DNA of 64,000 nt from contig NZ_FOFN01000004.1 of assembly GCF_900111025.1 (NCBI RefSeq), forward strand, positions 1 through 64,000. Direction: 5' to 3'. Origin of the DNA: Hyunsoonleella jejuensis. Lineage in GTDB: Bacteria > Bacteroidota > Bacteroidia > Flavobacteriales > Flavobacteriaceae. Under the pieces are notes generated by a model. That model did no database searches. It had not been told where the DNA came from and saw only the letters and a program-made list of their open reading frames with translations. Below, piece after piece: positions 48,326 through 55,890 of this stretch. The stretch's first letter is position 1. Every line of letters begins with the position of its first letter. Position numbers and translations under genes: made by a program.

Positions 48326-49796
48326 GCCCCCAATTACCGTAGTTTGGTTAAAACGCGACTTGCGATTGCATGATAACGAAGCCATTTATAATGCCTTAAA
48401 AGCTAACAAACCAACACTTTTGCTCTATTGTTTTGAACCGCTTTTAATGAACGATCCGCATTACAGCGAACGTCACTGGAATTTTATAAAAGAATCTATT
48501 GTAGACTTAAATAAAGAGTTAGAAGCTTACAATTCTAAAATACTTACTGTACAATGTGATATTATTGCGGCAATCAACCAATTGCAAACCCTTTATTCAA
48601 TTTCAGAGATTTATTCCCATCAAGAAACGGGCATATTGGTAACGTTTGAACGTGATAAAAACTTTAAGCGCTATTGCAAAAACAATCTGATAACATGGCA
48701 CGAGAATATCAACAACGGCGTACAACGTGGCTTGAAAAACAGAGACAATTGGAATGAATTGGTCGATGCATTTTATGCTGTAGAACCATTGAAGTTTACA
48801 CCAAAGAACAATCAGTTGTTAACTATTGAGGCAATAAAAGATTTAGAAACACTTTTTAAAATTCCAAATTTAAATGCGCAACAGTTTACTCCGTTTCAAA
48901 AAGGGGGGCGTACCACTGGTAAACGTTATTTATCTACTTTTTTTGAAGAACGCCATAGAGACTATATGCTTCACATTTCAAAACCAGAACTGGCCAGAAC
49001 AAGTTGCAGCAGAATTTCACCTTATATCGCTTGGGGAAATTTATCGGTAAGAGAAGTATATCATCAAGCTTATCATCTCAAAGAAACTTCAAAACATAAA
49101 AAGGCATTAGAGGCATTTATGTCCCGTTTACGTTGGCAAACCCATTTTATTCAAAAGTTTGAAATGGAACACACCATGGAAGAAGCTAGCTTGAACAAAG
49201 GGTTTCATAAACTAAAAAAAAGCATTTCTAAAGATTACCAGCAAGCATGGAAAACAGGGCAAACTGGGTACCCAATGGTTGATGCTTGTATGCGTTGTTT
49301 AAACGAAACTGGTTATCTTAATTTTAGAATGCGCGCCTTGGTAGTATCGTTTTTTACACACAATCTTTGGCAGCCTTGGCAGGAAGCCACAACACATTTA
49401 TCTCAAATGTTTTTAGATTTCGAACCTGGCATTCACTTCCCACAATTACAGATGCAAGCAGGTGAAACTGGCATTAATATGCTACGGATTTATAATCCCG
49501 TGAAAAATAGTTTGGAGCATGACCCTAATGCCACTTTTATAAAAAAATGGGTGCCTGAACTTGAAAAATTAGATACACCTTTTGCGCATCAGCCCTATTT
49601 GATGACCGAAATGGAGCAGCAATTTTATGGATTTAATTTAGGAAAGGATTACCCAAAACCTATAGTAGATTTAGAAACTACCCGCAAAAAAGCTGGAGAT
49701 ACACTTTGGACACTACGAAAGGATAAAACGGTACTGGAAGAGAGTAAGCGTATCTTAAGAAAACACACACGCAACAAGCGATTATCAAAATCTTAA
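48315..49796 (+). CDS. Divergent photolyase/cryptochrome-family protein
   Basis: 493 aa from the ATG at 48315; a TTG at 48303 is less likely. N-terminal domain PITVVWLKRDLRLHDNEA with YCFEPLLMND; FAD domain with GGRTTGKRYLSTFFEERH, SPYIAWGNLSVREVYHQAYH, RLRWQTHFIQKFEME, TGQTGYPMVDACMRCLNETGYLNFRMRALVVSFF and a C-terminal NPVKNSLEHDPNATFIKKW. It is clearly a photolyase homologue but not cry-DASH or FeS-BCP. It may be a separate class of proteobacterial/Bacteroidetes cryptochrome or photolyase; repair specificity is unknown. It ends the first half of the island. Confidence 0.88.
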   Translation: MTTKPPITVVWLKRDLRLHDNEAIYNALKANKPTLLLYCFEPLLMNDPHYSERHWNFIKESIVDLNKELEAYNSKILTVQCDIIAAINQLQTLYSISEIYSHQETGILVTFERDKNFKRYCKNNLITWHENINNGVQRGLKNRDNWNELVDAFYAVEPLKFTPKNNQLLTIEAIKDLETLFKIPNLNAQQFTPFQKGGRTTGKRYLSTFFEERHRDYMLHISKPELARTSCSRISPYIAWGNLSVREVYHQAYHLKETSKHKKALEAFMSRLRWQTHFIQKFEMEHTMEEASLNKGFHKLKKSISKDYQQAWKTGQTGYPMVDACMRCLNETGYLNFRMRALVVSFFTHNLWQPWQEATTHLSQMFLDFEPGIHFPQLQMQAGETGINMLRIYNPVKNSLEHDPNATFIKKWVPELEKLDTPFAHQPYLMTEMEQQFYGFNLGKDYPKPIVDLETTRKKAGDTLWTLRKDKTVLEESKRILRKHTRNKRLSKS

Positions 49797-49858
49797 CTTC
49801 TGAAAAACAAAGCATTACAACTACTATAAATTTTATCAATAGTAAAATGTTAATTTTT

Positions 49859-49900
49859 GTTTAACTTTTTATTTAAAATTTTAAACATTTTGTATATTTG
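49859..49900 (+). promoter_or_regulatory. Second island promoter with GTTTAAC-N14-TTTAAAC and TATATTTG box
   Basis: Left arm GTTTAAC (49859-49865), 14-bp spacer, right arm TTTAAAC (49880-49886, one base off the perfect inverted repeat), then 6 nt and TATATTTG (49893-49900), 17 bp before the ATG at 49918. Arm spacing, arm-to-box distance and box-to-start distance are the same as at 41280-41321, and much of the DNA between is also similar. Suggests coordinate control of the two halves of the island. Confidence 0.7.
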
Positions 49901-49917
49901 AGGTATAAGAAGTTTAA

Positions 49918-50346
49918 ATGGTACTAGAAACAACATACTTCAATAAAGAACACAAACAAATACTAATTGATTTGGTTGGTAGACCTTTTACATTTTTAGA
50001 ATCGTTTAAAATGAAAGGTGTAGGTTCTAAACGTATGATTATTGGAGAGGTAAGCCCAAACTTAAGTTCATACATGAATACCGTTTCAGATATCAATTAT
50101 GCAAACATTGAATTACGTAAATCTGGCATACTTATATTCATAAATAAAGGGCTTAAAAATTTCACTTGGGCCATACCATATTACCAATTGGTAATGTACA
50201 AAACCAACGGTGCCAGTATTCATGCTCAAGGTAAATTCATTCAGTTTAAAAACACAAAAACCTTTAGAGAAAATAAAAAATTCTTTGAAAAAATGCTGGA
50301 TGAAAAAATAAAATATGATGAACGCTTTAATTTCCAAGGTGCATGA
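49918..50346 (+). CDS. Conserved hypothetical protein of the photolyase island
   Basis: 142 aa, no signal peptide or membrane segment. The pattern (TTYFNKEHKQILIDLVGRPF, then KRMIIGEVSP, YANIELRKSGILIFINKG, WAIPYYQLVMYK) suggests a small alpha/beta protein with a central sheet, but I recognise no family. First gene after the second island promoter; the next gene starts inside its stop (overlap 50343-50346), so the two are tightly coupled. Confidence 0.78.
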   Translation: MVLETTYFNKEHKQILIDLVGRPFTFLESFKMKGVGSKRMIIGEVSPNLSSYMNTVSDINYANIELRKSGILIFINKGLKNFTWAIPYYQLVMYKTNGASIHAQGKFIQFKNTKTFRENKKFFEKMLDEKIKYDERFNFQGA

Positions 50347-50615
50347 GTTTAACTGTTGAAGACATTGACAGGGTTATTGAAATGGCTTGGGAAGACCGCA
50401 CAACTTTTGATGCCATTCAGTTTCAATTTGGATTAAAAGAACAGGAGGTTATAGAATTAATGCGAAGCGAGATGAAACCTAGCAGTTTCAAAATGTGGAG
50501 GAAACGCGTTCAAGGAAGAACAACAAAACATGAAAAATTAAGAACCTTTGAAAAGGGGCGCTTTAAATGTAGTAGACAAAAGCAAATAACTCACAATAAA
50601 ATTTCAAAACGCTAA
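50343..50615 (+). CDS. TIGR03643 family protein
   Basis: 90 aa. Starts SLTVEDIDRVIEMAWEDRTTFDAI, QFGLKEQEVIELMR, then SSFKMWRKRVQGRTTKHEKLR, a pattern that defines TIGR03643. The N-terminal half is HTH-like (EEQV-type helix pair) and the C-terminal half is strongly basic, so DNA or RNA binding is possible. Function not established. I recall it near cryptochrome/photolyase and DUF2256 genes. The start codon overlaps the previous stop. Confidence 0.85.
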   Translation: MSLTVEDIDRVIEMAWEDRTTFDAIQFQFGLKEQEVIELMRSEMKPSSFKMWRKRVQGRTTKHEKLRTFEKGRFKCSRQKQITHNKISKR

Positions 50616-50663
50616 CGTGCTTTGATTAATAATACTGTTAAGACAGCACAAAAAAAAGAAGAT

Positions 50664-51359
50664 ATGCAATTAGAAAAATTAAAAACGAAAACAAACGGAC
50701 ATAAGTTAAATGGTTTTACGGTTGAAGATATTGGAGACGATCATCTTTACACTGGACTAGAAACTCCAATGAAATCTGATGCCTTTAAACTAACAGATAC
50801 CGAGAAGAAGGAACGCATCGCTATTTTATTTGAGGAAATTATGGATGTGATGGGACTAGATTTAACCGACGATTCCTTAAAAGGCACACCACAACGTGTC
50901 GCTAAAATGTATATCGACGAAATATTTTCGGGTTTAAATCCGGAAAACAAACCCAAAGTAGCGTTGTTTGATAACAAATATCAATACAATCAAATGTTGG
51001 TAGAAAAAAATATCACCTTCTATTCCAATTGTGAGCATCACTTCGTACCCATTATTGGTAAGGCACATGTTGCTTACATTTCTTCAGGAAAAGTAATAGG
51101 TCTATCCAAGTTAAATAGAATTGTGCAATATTATGCCAAACGTCCTCAGGTGCAGGAGCGTTTAACGAACCAAATTGCTAATGAATTAAGGACAATTCTA
51201 GACACAGATGATATTGCAGTAATTATTGATGCAAAGCATTTATGTGTATCCTCAAGAGGTATTAAAGATGATACATCTGCTACCGTAACATCATATTACG
51301 GCGGACAATTTAATACTTCAGAAAAAATTGCAGAATTACAAAATTATTTAAACAATTAA
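50664..51359 (+). CDS. folE: GTP cyclohydrolase I
   Basis: 231 aa from the ATG at 50664; an upstream TTG at 50622 would add 14 residues. Makes 7,8-dihydroneopterin triphosphate, the first step to folates and pterins. Core motifs: TPQRVAKMYIDEIFSG, NCEHHFVPIIGKAHVAYI (zinc Cys/His), KLNRIVQYYAKRPQVQERLTNQI and HLCVSSRGIKDDTSATVTS. The N-terminal ~40 residues are a variable extension. Its location in a photolyase island suggests it may feed pterin antenna or redox-cofactor synthesis; that link is inferred. Confidence 0.95.
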   Translation: MQLEKLKTKTNGHKLNGFTVEDIGDDHLYTGLETPMKSDAFKLTDTEKKERIAILFEEIMDVMGLDLTDDSLKGTPQRVAKMYIDEIFSGLNPENKPKVALFDNKYQYNQMLVEKNITFYSNCEHHFVPIIGKAHVAYISSGKVIGLSKLNRIVQYYAKRPQVQERLTNQIANELRTILDTDDIAVIIDAKHLCVSSRGIKDDTSATVTSYYGGQFNTSEKIAELQNYLNN

Positions 51360-51363
51360 CATT

Positions 51364-51582
51364 ATGGATTTAATTAACAGAGCATTAGAATTTGAACAAA
51401 GAAAAATGAGATCTTTATCTACTAGTGATCGTGTAAAGATTTCTAGAGAAGCAAAAGCTTTAATTTTAGATTTAAACCAAGTCTACAAGGTTAAAAAAGA
51501 TGAAAAAATTATGGATATCATGAAACGTCTTACTGTTATTAAGCGTAAAGTAGAAAAACGTTTAAAAGGGCGTCTACTGTAG
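51364..51582 (+). CDS. Small helical protein, copy 1 of a tandem pair
   Basis: 72 aa: MDLINRALEFEQRKMRSLST, then SREAKALILDLNQVYK and ending MKRLTVIKRKVEKRLKGR. All helical, basic, likely cytoplasmic. It starts 4 bp after folE. It is clearly homologous to the 71-aa protein encoded at 51711 (shared I/L-D-K/R-ALEFE, SRE-K-LIL-LN-YKV, MKRLTVIK and EKRLKGR). I do not recognise a function. Confidence 0.8.
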   Translation: MDLINRALEFEQRKMRSLSTSDRVKISREAKALILDLNQVYKVKKDEKIMDIMKRLTVIKRKVEKRLKGRLL

Positions 51583-51606
51583 TGTAGTAAGAAGTAATAT
51601 TAAATT

Positions 51607-51680
51607 TTACCTAATATATTCCCATAAAAATAGGTAATCTTCTATATTTTATTATATTGCAAAACTGTCTAAAAATAGAC
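51607..51680 (+). promoter_or_regulatory. Two small hairpins between the paired small genes
   Basis: TTACCTA (51607 area) pairs with TAGGTAA (about 51630-51637), and GTCTA-AAAA-TAGAC forms a perfect 5-bp hairpin at 51667-51680. They could be a weak terminator or operator of the second small gene; neither has a long T tract. Confidence 0.35.
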
Positions 51681-51710
51681 AACTACAAAATATAGTAAGG
51701 TTTAAAAATT

Positions 51711-51926
51711 ATGGAGATTATCGACAAAGCTTTAGAGTTCGAAAAGCGCAGACACACTTTTAAAACAACGAGTGAGCGTATTGAATCGTCTAGAGAAGTA
51801 AAAAATTTAATTTTGGGTTTAAACGATATCTACAAAGTAGATAAAGATCCTGAGATTATGGATTTAATGAAACGTTTAACGGTAATAAAACAGAAAATAG
51901 AAAAACGGCTAAAGGGCAGGCCATAA
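51711..51926 (+). CDS. Small helical protein, copy 2 of a tandem pair
   Basis: 71 aa: MEIIDKALEFEKRRHTFKTT, SREVKNLILGLNDIYKV and MKRLTVIKQKIEKRLKGRP. About half identical to its neighbour at 51364. It has its own 128-bp leader, so it may also be expressed separately. The SDR gene starts 21 bp after its stop. Confidence 0.8.
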   Translation: MEIIDKALEFEKRRHTFKTTSERIESSREVKNLILGLNDIYKVDKDPEIMDLMKRLTVIKQKIEKRLKGRP

Positions 51927-51947
51927 TAATAGAATGCCCTGAAACCC

Positions 51948-52631
51948 ATGAAAACAATTATAATAGTTGGTGGAAGTAAGGGCATTGGTAACGCTATAGT
52001 TACTAAGTTGCTGGATTACTGCAAAGTCATAAACATAAGCAGATCCACTCCAGAGAAATCGCATGACAATTTAACTCACTACAGTTGCGATGTAATTCAA
52101 GATGAACTTCCTGAAATTGAGAATGCTGACGGACTTATTTATTGTCCTGGAAGTATAAACTTAAAACCTATTTCTCGGTTGAGTATTGAAGATTTTAAAA
52201 ACGATTTTGAAATCAATGTACTCGGTGCCGTTAAGGTGATTCAAAACTATTTGCCGATTTTAAAAAACGGTAATAATCCTTCAGTTGTTTTATTTAGCAC
52301 CGTTGCTGCAAAATTAGGTATGCCTTATCATGCGAGTATTGCAGTGGCAAAATCAGGTGTAGAAGGTTTAGTAAAATCACTTGGCGCTGAATTGGCCCCT
52401 AACTTACGTATTAACGCCATTGCTCCTACTGTAACAGACACTGATTTGGCATCGAAATTATTGCGGAATGACAAAATGATTGAGAACATAACGGAACGAC
52501 ATCCATTGAAGAAATTCTTATCGCCACAAGAAGTAGCGGATATGGCAGAATTTTTACTTTCAGAAAAGGCATCTTCTATATCAGGTCAAATTTTTGAAAT
52601 GGATTGTGGTATTGTAAGTTTTAAAATATAA
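51948..52631 (+). CDS. Short-chain dehydrogenase/reductase-like protein with altered active site
   Basis: 227 aa. Rossmann motif IIVGGSKGIGNAIV, NADGLIYCPGSINLKP and VVLFSTVAAKLGMPYHASIAVAKSG-type block. The usual YxxxK is not intact: the catalytic Lys is in VAKSG, and the position four residues before it is Ile, while Tyr sits four residues further upstream. Either the enzyme has a shifted active site or it is not a classical oxidoreductase. The end SISGQIFEMDCGIVSF is typical of SDRs. Followed by a glutathione peroxidase after 2 bp. Confidence 0.87.
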   Translation: MKTIIIVGGSKGIGNAIVTKLLDYCKVINISRSTPEKSHDNLTHYSCDVIQDELPEIENADGLIYCPGSINLKPISRLSIEDFKNDFEINVLGAVKVIQNYLPILKNGNNPSVVLFSTVAAKLGMPYHASIAVAKSGVEGLVKSLGAELAPNLRINAIAPTVTDTDLASKLLRNDKMIENITERHPLKKFLSPQEVADMAEFLLSEKASSISGQIFEMDCGIVSFKI

Positions 52632-52633
52632 AT

Positions 52634-53170
52634 ATGAATCCAATAAAAGCATTTATAGCAACAATAGGAAGTAAGAGCGATACGAAAACACTTGATGTTG
52701 AAAGTATATATGGCATATCTATAAATGCACTTAACGGCAAGCCTATTGATCTATCAGAACTTAAAGGAAAACACATCCTCTTCGTAAATGTCGCTTCAAA
52801 ATGCGGTTTTACGCCTCAATATAAAACGCTTCAAAAACTACATGAGGAATATAGCAATAAGATTCAAGTTATTGGTGTACCCTGTAATCAGTTTGGAGGA
52901 CAAGAACCAGGAAATGCAAAGGAAATAGAGACCTTTTGTGAAGTAAATTACGGAGTTAATTTTTTAATTACTGAAAAAGTAGATGTTAAGGGTAAAGGAC
53001 AACATCCGCTTTACACATGGTTAACCCAAAAAGTGAACAATGGTGTTAAAGATTCTTCGGTAAAATGGAATTTTCAAAAATATTTAATAAATCCTGAAGG
53101 GAAGTTGATAGATTATTTCTTTTCATCAACGAGTCCTTTGAGTCCAAAAATTGTAAAACACTTAAAATAA
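52634..53170 (+). CDS. Glutathione peroxidase family peroxidase
   Basis: 178 aa. Thioredoxin-fold peroxidase with catalytic Cys57 in VASKCGFTPQY (Cys, not selenocysteine), GVPCNQFGGQEPG with the Gln, and the Trp/Asn motif VKWNFQKYL. The second Cys (PCNQ and FCEVNYG) suggests thioredoxin-linked reduction. It would detoxify lipid or hydrogen peroxides formed under light stress, consistent with the island. N-terminal ~20 residues are an extension without a clear signal peptide. Confidence 0.93.
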   Translation: MNPIKAFIATIGSKSDTKTLDVESIYGISINALNGKPIDLSELKGKHILFVNVASKCGFTPQYKTLQKLHEEYSNKIQVIGVPCNQFGGQEPGNAKEIETFCEVNYGVNFLITEKVDVKGKGQHPLYTWLTQKVNNGVKDSSVKWNFQKYLINPEGKLIDYFFSSTSPLSPKIVKHLK

Positions 53171-53177
53171 ATTTGCT

Positions 53178-53354
53178 ATGTTCAGTTTTTTAAAACGAAA
53201 ATCAAAAAAAGAAAAATTAGAAGAAAAGTTTAAAAAATTAATGCAAGAGTGGCATCAGTTATCATCAATAAATAGGTCTGCTAGTGACAAAAAATATGCT
53301 GAAGCTCAAGAAATTGCTAAAATGCTAAGTGCCATGAAACATGAAACTGCTTAA
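53178..53354 (+). CDS. Lacal_2735-like 58-aa protein
   Basis: Found in the gap: ATG at 53178, stop at 53352. The sequence MFSFLKRKSKKEKLEEKFKK, then LMQEWHQLSSINRSASDKKY and AEAQEIAKML matches the flavobacterial Lacal_2735 family pattern (short, highly charged, coiled-coil-prone, with a KKxSKKEKLEEKxKKL start). Overlaps the TspO gene start by 14 bp. Function unknown. It begins 7 bp after the peroxidase stop. Confidence 0.82.
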   Translation: MFSFLKRKSKKEKLEEKFKKLMQEWHQLSSINRSASDKKYAEAQEIAKMLSAMKHETA

Positions 53355-53802
53355 ATATATAATTATATTTTTAATAATAAACTTTGGAGCGTTAGCCATT
53401 GGCAGTTGGCTAATGGCTAATGGTCCGCAATCTAGTTGGTACATAAATCTTAACCAAGCACCTTGGACACCACCTGGATGGGTTTTCGGAGTTGCTTGGA
53501 CAACAATAATGATATGCTTTTCAATATACATGGCATACTTGTATAAAAAATTAAATACCGCAACTGTAACTATTTTGTTTAGTATACAATTTGTACTGAA
53601 TGTTATTTGGAATTATATTTTTTTTAATCTACACCTCGTAGGAATAGGTTTAACAACAATTGTATTATTAACAGCCGTTGTTGCAATTTTTACAGTACGA
53701 TATCATAAGCAACTTAAAATAAAAACGCTACTCATACTTCCCTATTTTATATGGTTATGTATCGCGACATCTTTAAACGCGTACATTCTTCTTAAAAACT
53801 AA
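53341..53802 (+). CDS. tspO: TspO/MBR family membrane protein
   Basis: 153 aa with five membrane helices, the TspO fold. Signatures: WYINLNQAPWTPPGWVFGVAWTTI (the WxPPGWxFGxxW block), NVIWNYIFFNLHLVG and the last helix LLILPYFIWLCIATSLNAYIL. TspO binds porphyrins and is linked to light and oxidative stress signalling in bacteria. Overlaps the Lacal_2735-like gene and is followed by the SRPBCC gene after 2 bp. Confidence 0.94.
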   Translation: MKLLKYIIIFLIINFGALAIGSWLMANGPQSSWYINLNQAPWTPPGWVFGVAWTTIMICFSIYMAYLYKKLNTATVTILFSIQFVLNVIWNYIFFNLHLVGIGLTTIVLLTAVVAIFTVRYHKQLKIKTLLILPYFIWLCIATSLNAYILLKN

Positions 53803-53804
53803 AA

Positions 53805-54266
53805 ATGAAAATATATAGACTTCATAAAAAGCAAAACCTCCCCATAACAGTTGATGAGGCTTGGGGTTTTCTATCTGATCCTAAGAATTTAAAAACCATT
53901 ACGCCAGATTATATGGGTTTTAATATTTTATCAGGAGCCGACAGACCTATGTTTGCTGGTCAAATTATTCAGTATATTGTAACTCCTGTGCTTGGTATTA
54001 AAACTAAATGGGTTACAGAAATAACGCATGTTATTAATAAACATTATTTTGTTGACGAACAACGTTTTGGGCCCTATGCGCTATGGCACCACAAACATTT
54101 TATAAAAGAAATTGATGGTGGTGTGGAAATGGAAGATATTATTGATTATAAGGTACCTTTTGGTCTCCTTGGCCAGCTTGTTCATCCCATATTAGTAAAA
54201 CCAAAACTAGAGGAAATCTTTAATTATAGAACTGAAAAGTTAGAAGAATTGTTTGGTAAATATTAA
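53805..54266 (+). CDS. SRPBCC family protein
   Basis: 153 aa. START/SRPBCC ligand-binding fold (polyketide cyclase/dehydrase-like): LPITVDEAWGFLSDPKNLKTITPDYMGF, VTPVLGIKTKWVTEITHV, FVDEQRFGPYALWHHKH and the C-terminal helix IFNYRTEKLEELFG. Related proteins are often found with photolyases and are sometimes annotated as cell division inhibitors by neighbour. Ligand unknown. Last of the second operon half before a ~90-bp gap. Confidence 0.88.
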   Translation: MKIYRLHKKQNLPITVDEAWGFLSDPKNLKTITPDYMGFNILSGADRPMFAGQIIQYIVTPVLGIKTKWVTEITHVINKHYFVDEQRFGPYALWHHKHFIKEIDGGVEMEDIIDYKVPFGLLGQLVHPILVKPKLEEIFNYRTEKLEELFGKY

Positions 54267-54359
54267 TCTTGTATAACCTGCTATTCTGAAATGATTTCAA
54301 ATCTAATAAAAATATGAGATGCTGAGATAGATTCAAAGCATTAAAAATTTCTGGATACA

Positions 54360-55664
54360 ATGAAACAACCTATAAATATATTTTGGTTTCGCCGTGATTT
54401 AAGACTAGACGATAATGTTGGGTTTTATGAAGCACTCAAGAGCAACCATCCTGTGTTACCTGTTTTTATTTTTGATTCACAAATATTAGATATACTTCCT
54501 GAAGACGATGCTCGCGTAACTTTTATACATGAAACGCTACAGGAAATGAGGAATACGCTCCAAGACGAGCACAATAGTAGTATTGCAATTTTCCATGGGA
54601 AACCCATTGACATTTATAAAGATTTGATTGATGAGTATGAGATAAATACTGTTTATACTAACCATGATTATGAACCTTATGCTAAGGAACGAGATGAAAA
54701 TATAAAATCGTTTTTAAAGAAAAATAATATTGAATTTAAAACCTATAAGGACCAAGTTATTTTTGAAAAAGATGAAGTTGTAAAAGCAGATGGCGATCCA
54801 TATGTAGTTTATACACCTTACATGAAGACATGGAAAGAAAAGTTTAAATCGCATCATTTAGAGATTTTCTACACCAACTCTTATTTAGATAATTTAGTTC
54901 AGCATACAAGGTTACCAAATCTAAGTTTGTCTGACATAGGTTTTAAAACGTCTTCTCAAAAAATTAAACCTTACACCGTTACGCCAACGCTTATTCAGGA
55001 ATATGAAGACACAAGAAATTATCCTGCCAAAGATGCTACTTCTCGATTAGGACCGCACTTGCGCTTTGGTACGGTTAGTATTCGAAAAATGATTAAAAAA
55101 GCAATTGCCGAAAACAATGAAATATTCTGGCAAGAGTTAATATGGCGTGAGTTTTTCATGCAAATTTTATGGCATTTTCCACATACGGTTGATGAAAGTT
55201 TTAAATCTAAATACGATAGGATAGAATGGCGTAATAATGAAGATGAATTTAAAGCTTGGTGTCAAGGAGAAACAGGGTATCCGTTGGTAGATGCTGGTAT
55301 GCGTCAACTAAACGAAACCGGATTTATGCACAATAGAGTACGAATGCTAGTGGGCAGTTTTTTATGCAAACATTTACTTATCGATTGGCGTTGGGGAGAG
55401 GCATATTTCGCCGAAAAACTACACGATTATGAAATGGCAAGTAATGTGGGGAATTGGCAATGGGTTGCTGGTAGTGGTGTAGATGCTGCCCCATATTTTA
55501 GAATTTTTAATCCTACTACACAAATTGATAAGTTCGACAAAGACCACAAGTATATTAAAAAATGGGTGCCAAATTATAAGGATTCCAGTTATCCTGAGCC
55601 AATTATAGAACATAAAATGGCTCGTGAACGCTGCTTAGAAAGGTATAAAAGTGCCTTAAACTAA
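54360..55664 (+). CDS. Deoxyribodipyrimidine photolyase, class I CPD type
   Basis: 434 aa. N-terminal FWFRRDLRLDDN and VFIFDSQIL; FAD/DNA-binding domain with TSRLGPHLRFGTVSIRKM, WQELIWREFFMQILWHFP, TGYPLVDAGMRQLNETGFMHNRVRMLVGSFLCKHLLIDWRWGE and ASNVGNWQWVAGSGVDAAPYFRIFNP, the canonical class I set including the NWQW tryptophan region. Light-driven repair of cyclobutane pyrimidine dimers in double-stranded DNA. It is the last gene of the photolyase island and has its own 93-bp leader. Confidence 0.95.
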   Translation: MKQPINIFWFRRDLRLDDNVGFYEALKSNHPVLPVFIFDSQILDILPEDDARVTFIHETLQEMRNTLQDEHNSSIAIFHGKPIDIYKDLIDEYEINTVYTNHDYEPYAKERDENIKSFLKKNNIEFKTYKDQVIFEKDEVVKADGDPYVVYTPYMKTWKEKFKSHHLEIFYTNSYLDNLVQHTRLPNLSLSDIGFKTSSQKIKPYTVTPTLIQEYEDTRNYPAKDATSRLGPHLRFGTVSIRKMIKKAIAENNEIFWQELIWREFFMQILWHFPHTVDESFKSKYDRIEWRNNEDEFKAWCQGETGYPLVDAGMRQLNETGFMHNRVRMLVGSFLCKHLLIDWRWGEAYFAEKLHDYEMASNVGNWQWVAGSGVDAAPYFRIFNPTTQIDKFDKDHKYIKKWVPNYKDSSYPEPIIEHKMARERCLERYKSALN

Positions 55665-55890
55665 CAATTTTTAAAACTTAATTCACCTTAAAACAATGAT
55701 ATCACTTGCTTAAAAGGTTATGAAAGTAATTAAAAAAAGTTTTACTAATCGTTAATCAATTCTTTAGTGGTTCATCTATGGATAATCTTCGAAAATTATC
55801 TTCTATACTATTTACATATAAGATTTATTAAATTTAATTACCCATTAATTTCATACATTTAAAGCTATTATTCTTTCTTAAAACCAACTT

